Shown here: positions 34,768 through 44,639 of the stretch, one piece after another
Layout of the letters: each line of letters begins with the position of its first letter
How positions within the stretch are numbered: the first letter of the stretch is position 1
DNA from: Benincasa hispida
Taxonomy: Eukaryota > Streptophyta > Magnoliopsida > Cucurbitales > Cucurbitaceae
Length of the DNA stretch: 64,000 bases
Direction: 5' to 3'
NCBI RefSeq assembly: GCF_009727055.1
Contig: NC_052349.1
Span: 48,528,085-48,592,084 of the forward strand
Notes under the pieces: generated by a model
The model's database searches: none
Seen by the model: the letters and a program-made list of their open reading frames with translations, nothing else
What the model was told of the DNA's origin: nothing
Position numbers and translations under genes: made by a program

Positions 34768-35498
34768 ATTTGGGTGCCTTATCTTGGTAACACTATGGAT
34801 AGGACTCACATTCTAATTGTTACAAATGTTATAATTGTTACAGATGTAAAATGTTACAAACGATATGATCTAAATCGTTCATGTAAAGACATATGAGTGG
34901 GGGTATCCTATACAATGAGTTTGCATAAGACCGGACCAAAAAATACTCAATCTCTCATTGTAATGCTGTTAATTGAAGAGATTAATATTTCATAGGATAA
35001 TCATGTAACTCGATCTCAATCCTGAGTGAGTTATGGACTCTGTCTATGAGGGTAGTCCTTTGATTTGTATGGATGAGAGTGGCACGAGACACTAATTCAA
35101 TGTCTATCATTTTGGGGATTTGTTCGAGTAAGGAGCTAAGAACATAGTTACACTAGATGGAATTCACTCCTTCCCGCCTTTAGGGTAAGTAGAGGAGTAA
35201 TTCTCCTAGGTGTTGATTCTGGTTCTTGAACAAAGGATACTTGCCCTCTCACTGGCCAAGGAAGGACTTGGTTTATGGTAAGACCATAAACAAATTGTTC
35301 ATTGTAGGGATCAATATTCAATGGTACTTAAAGAGTTAGAGGTAATTATAGGGGTAAAACGGTAATTTGACCTAACTTTCATTACGAACTGCTTGTGAAG
35401 GATCGACTTACTAGTAATGGTTAAATCCATGGATACAACATCTTCTAAGTGCAAAGAGTGCAGCTATAGTTCTTTAGTAGAGTGACCCGTAGTTAATG
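34768..35498 (+). mobile_element. Family A element, 5'-truncated, first half (plus strand)
   Basis: The sequence from 'ttgggtgccttatcttggtaacac' onward matches the reverse complement of family A copies (for example near 15190-15150), so this copy lies on the plus strand and lacks about the first 200-250 bp. It includes the 'ggttcttgaac', 'gccctctcactgg' and 'ctttagtagagtgaccc' blocks. At 35494-35498 it meets the target-site duplication of the solo LTR at 35499-38008 and resumes at 38009. The left junction cuts the RT gene of the neighbouring Gypsy element. Confidence 0.7.
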
Positions 35499-37314
35499 TG
35501 TCACACCCCCTTCCGAGCTTACCTCTTTCACCTAGAAAGATGTGTGAGGACGACAGATACCACCCTTTAATGATACCTACTATGCGCTCTAACCTATTTT
35601 GCTTACAAACCTCTCAACCAAGGAACTATAACACAACTCTTGGCTTCACTCATTTTATTACAAATAGTATAATGTTTACACTAGCACTAACTTTAGATAA
35701 CTCTAACTCCTAGGTTATAGAACTAATAATAACAAACTTAATTCCGGAAGAGTGACTGTACTGTGGCAAACTTTGACCTCAATAGCACCTTGGAACTCCA
35801 CTCTTTGCCACCTGGGGGTAGGGACAAAACATTTGGAAAAAATTTGCATAGACAATCAATCATAAGATCACATTAAAATATGATTCACCCCAATCTAGTA
35901 ATTGAGAAGATGTTGGCATGATCATATGTTTCTTCATAACTGCATTATTTCAACCAACCATAAATACAAGGAAACAGTTCTAGTACCTAATATAACCTGT
36001 CGAATGTGCACATGTCGACAATATCCCGCTAGACATACTCGGTACGCTGACAATCCCAGCCAGATATCCACGAGATATGTTAACAAATTTCCTCGGGTAC
36101 AGTTCTAGTTTTCAATCAAAGAAATGCATCCACACAATTCTAGAAAACAGTCAAAGTATCAGAAAATCACAATGAAACATATTTTCCGATCATGCCAAGT
36201 TTTTCAAAACCATACACATATATATAATACCATATACGTATATAGATTCATAAAAACATTGAAAGTAAATCACTCATAGTTCACCAATAGGTGTTTCCCC
36301 CTTTTCAAACTTCCTGTTTTCCTGGTTCTTCCTTGGATCCTAGACCTACATTAGATTACTTTTAGCCTAGAATCCTATGTTTAGGGAAAAAGTAACCTTA
36401 GAATACCTTCTTGGCCCTAAACATAGCTCACCAACTCCAACAGACATAAAACTAGGCTTTTCGACACCACCAAACAACAGTTGGGCGCATGGTAGTCTTT
36501 CTTAACACCAATTGAGCACATGGTTGTCTTTCCAAATCAGTTGGCCGCATGGTTGCATTCCTCAAGACAGTTGGATGCATGGTCCACTTTCTTGAACTTA
36601 GTCAAGATCTCCAGTTATGCCACATATCTCACCATGCTATCAACTTGATCCTTAATGCCTAAGAAACTCAAGTCCACTAGGTTTGGACACATGGTTCCCT
36701 ATCTATGCTACCAACTTATCTCCCTTTCAGAGCATAATTTTCTTCCTTGAGTTCATAGCATGGTTATGCATCCAACTATGCCAAATTAGGTTTTCTTGAT
36801 GTAACTATTTCCCAAGGGATTGTCTCATGCTCCCATCTTGTTCTTTATAGACCCAAAATAGAGTCCACAAAGTCCTTCTATGCATCCACATGGCCATCTA
36901 TGCACCCAACCCTTAAGTCCCTAGGGTTTCATCACTTGTTATGTCATATGTTGTCTGACACTTAGCCAAATTCTCAACATAGGTTTTCCTATTCATCCAT
37001 CTTCCAAGGACTATGCGTCCAACCCTAGTTCTTCTACTTGGTTGTGCATGGTTCAATGCATGGTTTTCCAACACTTAACAAATTCTTTCCTTACGTGTTC
37101 ATTTAACCCTAAACATCCTAAGACAACTCTTCTATGTGTCCAAGTCCCCCTAGTATGCGCCCAACATGTCCAATCTTGCCCTAGTATGCATTCGGGTCTT
37201 CCTTCTCCTCCCATAATATGTTCCACATGAAATGTCTTATCCAAGGTTAATCCCCTACTCCTCATATTTTTGGTACTTAGTCAATTCTTCACTTTCAACT
37301 TGGAGTTCCTAAAA

Positions 37315-37416
37315 GTTCATAGCATAGTTCCTCATGTTCATAACATAGTTTCTTATTTTCATAGCATGGTACCTTATTCTCATAGCATAATTTCTTATGT
37401 TCGCAGCATGGTTTCC
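37315..37416. repeat. Five 21 bp tandem units inside the solo LTR
   Basis: The unit is close to GTTCATAGCATAGTTTCTTAT, repeated five times with a few changes; the last unit is partial. Confidence 0.75.
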
Positions 37417-37562
37417 AAGATGTCTTCCGTATGTCCAAGATAGCTTCTTCATGTGTCCAAGTTGTTCAACTAGGCTTACTTAGAGGTCTTCTATGCACCC
37501 AACTAATCCCTCATGCGTTCAACTCTAGCAAAATTTTGAACTTATTTAACTATTCTACGAGT

Positions 37563-37684
37563 TTATGCTATGGATTAAACTCCCTTAGTTATGCTATGAT
37601 TTTCTTACCCAACTATGCTATGACTTTTCCTACTCAACTATGCTATGAGTTTCATACTCAACTATGCTATGAGTTGAGTTCCTT
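37563..37684. repeat. About five 24-26 bp tandem units inside the solo LTR
   Basis: Each unit contains TATGCTATGA followed by a pyrimidine-rich spacer ending CAAC. It is related to the nearby 21 bp tract by the shared 'catagcata' word. Confidence 0.7.
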
Positions 37685-38008
37685 TTCAACACTTAGCCAA
37701 CTCCTTACTTACTTAGGCCAACTCATGCCTTGAAATTTCTTCAAGTTCAGAGCATACTGCGAGTTCATAGCATAGTTTGACCACTTAGCCAAATTTCCTA
37801 CTATGCTATGAGTTCATAGCATAGTTTACGTAGTTAGCCAAAATTCTGACTTCAAACTACTATGCCTCTCATACTTAGAAATTTTCCTAAGTACTTTTAC
37901 TTTTTCCAAAGCATAGTTTAGGTACTTAACCAAACTTTTCCCTTTCAAGGCTTCAAGTCTAAGTTCTTTTCTCAACCAAAGGAGTCCTATGAGAGTTTGG
38001 GAGTTACA

Positions 38009-39025
38009 TAATGAATGTTGGTTAATTTAATTAAAGAATTTAATTAGTTAACCTCGGAACATTGGAGCTTATAAATCTGTAGGTCCATTAGGCCACTGCT
38101 AGCTCACAACGGGTAAACAATGATCAATAGTTGTGAAAGAAAAATTTTGAATTGTTCAAATTTATTAAGTGAATAATATTAATTGTATATGATACAACTA
38201 ATAAAATGTATATAGATAATTATAAGATAAAGTTAATTTTAAATAAGACTCAAAATTAAACTATATGTAATAAAAGGAGATTTATTGTATTTGAATAAGA
38301 CTCAAATAATAACTAATATGAATGAGATTCATCTTAAACTAATATGAATTAGATTCATAATAAAACTATAGGTTATAAGTTAATATGAATAAGATTCATA
38401 TTAAAAACTATAGGCTATAAGAGAAAGAGATATATTTTTTAATAAAATTCAAATATTTAATTAAATATTAGATATTTAATTTTTTAAATTAATTGATTAT
38501 TTTATTAATTTAAGTTAATTATTAATTATAATAATTAATAATTAAGTAATTTAATTAAAATTGTTCAATTTAATTAAATGGAAGTGGGTGGTTTCATTTA
38601 TTGAAAGAATGTGGGAAGTTTTTCTCTTAAAAATGTTATTTTTTGTAAAGAAAAACTAATGCATCAAATTTATCTCTCTCTCTCAAGTTTCAATAGAGAA
38701 AAAAGTTTTCTCTGTAAAATTCTTCTTCATAGCACAAAATCCCCTTTTTCTTTTTCATAAGGAGGTTTCCACAAACCGATCCTTGTCAAAAGAATAGCAG
38801 AGAAGACATTTTGGAGGCATCCATTTACGTGAGAGATTGGTTTTAGAGAAAAGTGAAGACCTTTAGAAGATTTGAAAAAGTGTTCTTCGAAGGTAAGTTT
38901 CTTCTTCCGTCTAATTTCATGCTTAACTTACTACATATTGATATACATTTCTCATTTTTTGTGTTGTAGTTTAATAAAATCGAAGTAAAGTAACTCGCTT
39001 CCACTGTGGGATTCAATTCCTTCAG
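38009..39025 (+). mobile_element. Family A element, second half (plus strand)
   Basis: It resumes after the solo LTR with 'taatgaatgttggttaattt', matching the family A block after 'gtgacccattagttaac'. It includes the 'ggagctt...ctgtaggtccat...gctagctc' block near 38060-38105 and a long AT-rich part. The 3' end near 39000-39025 ('cgcttccactgtgggattcaattcc') corresponds to the family terminus 'cttccgctgcatgctggtacc...'. The boundary is approximate. Confidence 0.65.
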
Positions 39026-39039
39026 TTATTTGATGGTAC

Positions 39040-39735
39040 AAAAGGAATGATGGAAGTTATCACTAATAGCATGTTATCAGAGATAGAAGTTATCACTGAT
39101 AACCATGATACGAGTGAAATCAGTGATAGAACTTGGGTGATATTCATATATTGATGATATCGAAGATATAACTTAGGCAGATATTAGTGATATTGATAAT
39201 ATGACTTAGATAGATATTAATGATAGTCCCTTATAGACTTCTATATATTATAGCTTTAAGTGTTAATCTTTCAAAATTGATAGTTTCGTTTCAAAGTTGA
39301 TAATCACTAATAGAAAGTCTGTTGTTAATAGTCATTGATAACCATTGATAATCGAAGATTCATAGTCAATCATCATCATAAACATAGAAACCAATACAAG
39401 ATGAAGTATATGTGGAGATTGTTGTTTAAATCTCATCAACTTAGTTGATGACCATTAATAGCTAATTAAAGTTGATAGTATTAATAGAAGTCCATCATGA
39501 TAGCAAGTAATAGCTTTTAAGTGATAACCATTAAATAGCTTCTTGGTTTTTTTTCAAAGTTGAGTTATAGAAGTAATTGATAGCTACTAATAGTCTTAAG
39601 TGTTAATACTTTAAGATTGATTCCAATTTATGAAAATCTATTAGTGATAGCGACTGATAGCAGCTATCAATGATGACTACTAAGAACAGTTATTAATAGT
39701 TATCACTGATAGCTGCTATCAGTGATAGATTTTAA
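39040..39735. repeat. Palindrome-rich short-repeat tract (ATCACTGATA / TATCAGTGAT)
   Basis: About 700 bp are dominated by variants of 'gttatcactgatag' and its reverse complement. At 39697-39729 there is 'tatcactgatagctgctatcagtgatag', a near-perfect inverted repeat. Words like 'gataaccattgata' and 'agtgatag' recur about every 20-40 bp. It looks like a decayed satellite or minisatellite. Confidence 0.7.
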
Positions 39736-40162
39736 TTTGAGAAAAATGGGAAGAAGTAGTGCGAGAAAATTGGGAATTTTGGATTTTCATTTGGTGGCTG
39801 ACCGAAAATCATTGAGCTTTCTAGTCTTTTATAGTATATGAGCCCATTTTTGTGCTTTATATGCAATTGTTTTATGATTGTGCTACATATGTTATTATTT
39901 TAAATTTGATTGTTATTTATGCCATCGACCTTAATTGTACAGAAAAAATAAAAAATAAAGAACAAAAATACAAAATTATTCAAAGCTCATCACTGAAAGT
40001 CAGATTGAACAACAAAAGAATAAAGATAATGTTCTTAACATGTGGATATAGAATGAGTGGAGAATTTACGCTCTTTTGAGAAGCTGAAAGAAAAAGACAA
40101 GAAAGAGAAAAAGAGGGATCAAAATTAATCTCTCTAACTTGAAATTTTTTTAAAAAAAAATG
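39736..40162. other. 3' flank of the CHX gene
   Basis: No gene here. The part from about 40015 to 40150 ('...atagaatgagtggagaatttacgct...gagaagctgaa') is homologous to 53165-53268, the 3' flank of the CHX pseudogene. The duplicated unit therefore extends at least 100 bp beyond the coding region. Confidence 0.65.
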
Positions 40163-40234
40163 TTAGTAAATGAGGGGTGGGGAATCGCAACTCTTATATC
40201 TTGCTTTGGATTGCCACCTCTTCTGCATAATCTT
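40163..40234 (-). other. In-frame vestige of the ancestral CHX C-terminal tail
   Basis: After the TAG stop of the intact gene (40235-40237) the same frame runs 23 further codons to a TAA at 40163-40165. The pseudogene copy has no stop at the matching place and ends at an aligned stop. The shared residues SKA, S, DS and P in the last half show that both tails descend from one coding tail. In the intact gene it is now 3' untranslated sequence. Confidence 0.55.
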
Positions 40235-42840
40235 CTACTCATTACTATCCATGAAAATAGTTTTTTGAGAATTCTCTTGGCCTTCATTCGCCACTCTTGT
40301 GTGTTGTTGTACAACCAAGACCATGGCATTGCCCATGAAATCTGAAGAGGCCAATACCTCTCCGATTGCCCCAAGTTCAGTGTGTTCATTCCAGAGCACC
40401 AAGCCTTGAACCAACGCCGAACGTGGGCTATGTTGTCTTCCGACCATTACGAGATCAAAATTACTCCCCATTGAACGTAGTATACAGATTGTTCCAGTGC
40501 CATCCTTCACCACCTCTTCTATGTACCTCACTCTATAGTTGCCTGCTATAATTTTTCGAAACTCAACCACTGCCTCATCGTCGAGCATCCTTTCTTTAAC
40601 GTCATCGCTTGGGACATTCTCACTCTCCAACAGTCGAATCATTGTCAAGTTTATATTGGTATGCCCAGCCATTCTTGCCCCAATGAACATTGCCTCACGG
40701 TCGTCTGGTCCACCTATGAAGACTACAGCTACTTGAAAAGAGTACAAATTGCTTTCAATAGACTTTGAGACCTTTAAAAATCCACGTTCAACAACAAGGA
40801 CGACGGAGCATGGTGCATTGTTAAGGATATTATGGTTAACCATTTTTATTTTATATTTGGACGATGACATCTTACCATTGGAATGAAATCTCTTGTGAAA
40901 AGGAACAATAATTAAGGAAGTCATTTTGTCCAATGCAAGCGAACAAACATCATCATGCATAGTTGCAGAAGGTGATATCGCAGTGAAGGGATTAATTACA
41001 ACAATTTCACTGTTCCTATCTCCAAAGTATTTGAAGGCATTAACAATGGGCTCGGAAGAGCATGACTTTGAAGTCCTAACTTTCGTAAGTTTGTGGTGTA
41101 TGAGTTTCGGTTGAGCACGACCAAGAAGCTCGACAAGATGAAGCATGTACACAACAAGGTGGCTTCGTCTCGTTGGATTCAATGCATCGAGTAGGTTGAT
41201 GGCACTTGGAACATCTTCTTGGTCATGAATGCAAACTAATACACAAAGATCAAACTCTGGTTTTGAGTGCATCACTGTTCTTCTCTTGTGAACTATATAT
41301 CTTCTTGAAGGATGAAGTAGATATCTTACAATCGGAGTGATGATTGCAACAATAACCAGCATGCATATGCAAGCAACTACAAATGCGTCTTCATTTATCA
41401 CCTACATGAATTTAGAGAAAAACTGTTGTGTTTTTCTTTTTAGAAATGATAAGACACAATAAGATAGTGATGGTATAAGAAAAACATGTTTCTACCTTCT
41501 CTCTTGCCTTTTTTTTAAATGTAATAAGCTCGAAAGCTCCTTGACTATTCAAGATGAGGCCAAGCGATATGGCATCTCTCATTGGAAGCTTATAGTACAT
41601 TGAGATGGTAAAGGCACCTAAAAACTTCCCCAATGCACAAACAAATACAATGAATGCTGTGCATAAGAAATTAATGAGTTTAGTAGTGTAGATATTGACA
41701 GCAAGGCCTATTCTAGCAAAGAATACAGGCATGAAAATCCAAGAGGTGATGAAATCAAGTCTGTCCACCAATGTTGATCCAATAGGAGGCCCTGAAGGTA
41801 TTATAAATCCAAGAAAAAAAGAAGCAAAATAGATTCGCAAACCAAAGGCCTGACAGCAGAAGGCAACCGCCAACGCCCCTAAAAGCAATGTAGTCACAAA
41901 ACATTCCTTCAGTGGTTGTCCGATGGAATTCCTCTTTACCATCCATAGTGTGGCAAGTCGAATAGAAAAAATGATGACAAGTATAAGCACCACCATCGAA
42001 AAAATTTCTAATAAGACCTGATGTCTGGTCTCACCATGTGGAGACAATATATTTCCTAGCAATGTAAGACATGTGCTGAGAAGTGTAGAAGCCATGGATG
42101 TTGACAACGAAATTCTCCCAAACTCAGAGTTTATCAAATGAAGCTCGTAAACAAGGGAAGCAACCATGGGAAAGTTGATAAATGTCTCTAATCTACCAAG
42201 CTCAAAAATGTATTGGAGTTTTTTTATTTCAACAATACTAGCCAAGGACATGGAGTAAATGGTGACGAGAATCATAGCCAAAATGGTAGAACAAGACCCA
42301 ATACCAAATGCTTTCATGTCAATTTTCTTTATAATCGAGATATCTGTTTGCACACCAATCAGAAAGTAGTAAAAAATATACCCAAGCGCAGAAACCACAT
42401 CAAGACAAATGAATCCTCTCAGAGGAAAAATCTTCTCTTTAAATTTCTCCATGTGGCTTAGACCAGAAGAACCTAGAACTAAACCGCCCTGGTAAAAACA
42501 ACAGTCACAACTAATAAGAATACATTTTGTGCTTATTTTCAACGATTAACCAAATCAAGGGCAAAATAGAAAAAAATACCAAAATTTGAGAGACAATGAG
42601 GGGTTGGCCGAGGGGCTTAAGAAGCTGAGAAAACAAGATGATAGTTCCCGAACAAATTCCAAGCTGCAAGAAAAGAAGAGGAATTGAGAACTCCAAAGGG
42701 TCTGCTCCAGTGAAAATGCTGGTGTAATGAATATGATTCGCAAATGTACAAATTGTGGTGAAGTTCTTAGTGGGATCATGGCCAATTCCACCATCGATGT
42801 AGGCAGCAATTTCGTTTGGTTCCAACACAATCGAACTCAT
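40235..42840 (-). CDS. Cation/H+ antiporter, CHX family (CPA2), three exons, intact
   Basis: Exons on the minus strand are 42840-42580, 42488-41496 and 41401-40235. Introns are 91 bp (42579-42489) and 94 bp (41495-41402), both GT...AG and in phase 0. The protein is about 806 residues, normal for plant CHX proteins. Residues about 47-445 are a Na+/H+ exchanger-type membrane domain with many hydrophobic segments. Landmarks are GGLVLGSSGLS (88-98), INSEFGR (206-212), LGKFLGA (373-379) and LNSQGAFEL (400-408). Residues 460-806 form the hydrophilic cytosolic domain, with FIGGPDDREAM and HTELGAIGEVL. CHX proteins move K+ or Na+ against H+ at the plasma membrane or endomembranes, many in pollen. The usual Asn-Asp pair in the membrane domain appears as Ser221-Thr222. 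The start ATG has a good plant context (gaaaATGAG). Which orthologue it is cannot be settled here. Confidence 0.9.
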
Positions 42841-43100
42841 TTTCAGAGAAAGCTATTGTGATTGAAAATCGCTTCAAGAGATCAAAAGGGAAGATGGGTA
42901 TGGAAGAATTATGTAATGGAAGCCATTTTTTAAGATGCTTAATGGGAAAAGCGGCAACCCCATGAAGAACAATATTTTGAAAAGAAAAAAAAACAGCCAG
43001 TTCAAATTTGGAAGAAATTCAACTTGAATTCTTATCTGGCTTTCATAACCATTAACCATACACCCTCACCAATTTGGCTATTTCTTTTCTTTTCTTTCTT
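42841..43100 (-). promoter_or_regulatory. Upstream region of the intact CHX gene, conserved between copies
   Basis: The first 250 bp upstream contain a block (43001-43091 on the plus strand, 'ttcaaatttggaagaaattc' then '...tatctggc...caccctcacc') that recurs at 47244-47335 and 57533-57620, in each case upstream of a CHX copy or relic. It may be 5' untranslated sequence or promoter. No convincing TATA box was assigned. Confidence 0.5.
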
Positions 43101-43491
43101 TAAAGATATCTATTCAGTAACAAAATAACAAAACATCTAAATTTATTGTAAAACTTAAGGTAAAATATGCTTCTTCTAACACTTAAAGGTTTGAGGTTAT
43201 TGTTTAGTCCCCGAAGTTCTAAAAAGAATATTTTAATCAAGGTTAGGAAAAGAATTATAAATAATGATCTCTCCATTAACATGAAAATGACATCACTTTG
43301 TTGATGTGGCAATAGAAAAATGGAGAAAAGCTACATAATAGAAAGAAAAATGCTTATAAGATAAAAGTAGTTTTAAATTAATCAAAAAAAAGACACTTCG
43401 TTTCAAACTGAAATCATTAGTCTAATCTTGTCCTACGTTATTCAACTAACAGTCAACTTAACTATGGAACCATTTAAAACTATTTTCTACT

Positions 43492-43690
43492 TTAGGAATC
43501 AAAATGTTTTATTTTGTTAAGAAGAGGAACTAAGAAGTTTAAAGGGTTTGCTCTGGCGAAAATGTCGTTATTGGAATGAATCTGGTTGGGAAATGTAATT
43601 CTTGTGGTGAATTTGTTGGAGGTTTGACAAATTTCAGCATTGATGTAAGCAGCAATATCCTCTAGTTTTATTACAATGGAATCCATCCTG
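43492..43690 (-). pseudogene. CHX exon-1 relic
   Basis: A frame starting ATG at 43684-43686 on the minus strand aligns with exon 1 of the intact gene: MDSIVIKLEDIAAYIN against MSSIVLEPNEIAAYID, then FANHIHYTSIF-like FPNQIHSNNDIF and ADPLEF-like ANPLNFLVPLL. The homology stops after about 58 codons and the frame runs into unrelated sequence. No exon 2 or 3 is found between it and the intact gene. Its own upstream region is displaced to 47146-47335 by an insertion. Confidence 0.8.
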
Positions 43691-43704
43691 AGAGCAAAGT
43701 ATAT

Positions 43705-44639
43705 TATATTATGGAATAATCAAATATATAGCAGTAATTACACTATCATTTGAAAAAATAACAAAAGATTGGATCTTTTAAATTATAACAAAATGCATGA
43801 ATGTTACATGAGTCTAACTTTCTGAAATCCTAAAATATTCTCATTGTCCCTTGTAATTGCAGTGTAATTAATTTGACATCTTTATTAATGAAACTGTAAT
43901 TAATTACTCAACTATATATCACTTTCAACGTCAACCAAGATCATCACTTCAAGCGGATAATTTGTCAGAATTCTCACGATTTAATAGTTTTGAATTTTCG
44001 AATCAGATGTAATGGTTGTTTTGAATTTTCGAATCTTGTACATCAACTAGTTTTCAAATTTTGTTTTGAAATTTAAGATATCATATTATATTAATTATCC
44101 TAACTGAAATTTGTTATTTTTTACTATACCTTCTATTAATCTCAATTAAGATTCACAGGTTTAAAATTATTTTGAACTATTATATTTATTATCATTTTGT
44201 TTCAAACATAAAATATTAGAACACAACATGTATCACTAAGTTTCTTCATCCTTTGTTTTGAACACTTTCTTGTAATGGTTGTTCAACAATTAAGAGTTTT
44301 GTTCAATGGTAAGTGGGACTAAAATAACCACTATCATGACTTCCAATTTATTAAAGTTTATGTTGCTTAGAACAAATCTTTTTCAATTTTTATCTTTTTT
44401 TTATTGATTTTATTTTTTTGTTCTCAATCAATGACAAGTCTACTTTGGAGGCTTGACTTAATCGATCAAATCCGCCATGCATAGATGAAAGGCTCGACTT
44501 AATCGACCATCAACCAATAGTTCAATCATGAAGTCTCTTATTTCCAAAGTGATTTCTATCGAGTCATTGTAAAAAGATAGGCCAAGCATATGGACGGTGT
44601 TGGTATTAATCAATCTATCTTGAGGTTCTTAAACCCACC
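43705..44639. other. Left part of the insert that splits the CHX relic
   Basis: No gene recognised. AT-rich to about 44420, then a short region ('gaggcttgacttaatcgatc' occurring twice in variant form at 44448-44505) that may be element leader or flank. Confidence 0.4.

Larger units (their letters stand above)
35499..38008 (-). mobile_element. Gypsy-type solo LTR with a perfect target-site duplication
   Basis: This 2510 bp unit is bounded by TGTCACACCCCCTTCCGAG and ...GGGAGTTACA (TG...CA on either strand). A perfect 5 bp duplication, TAATG, lies at 35494-35498 and 38009-38013. It is inserted in a family A element whose sequence continues on both sides. Its end resembles that of the LTR at 23280, and it carries the 'cacttagccaa' motif of this LTR group, so its orientation is minus. 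It contains two tandem repeat tracts (37315-37416 and 37563-37684). There is no coding sequence. Confidence 0.85.

Noticed and set aside
39697..39729. Core CTATCAGTGATAG identical to the core of the bacterial tetO operator
   Set aside because: It sits in a long tract of variants of the same short palindrome in plant DNA. There is no TetR gene or vector sequence nearby, so the match is coincidental.
40150..40389. Second frame overlapping the 3' end of the CHX gene (79 codons)
   Set aside because: It is an out-of-frame reading of CHX exon 3 and its old tail, without a domain.
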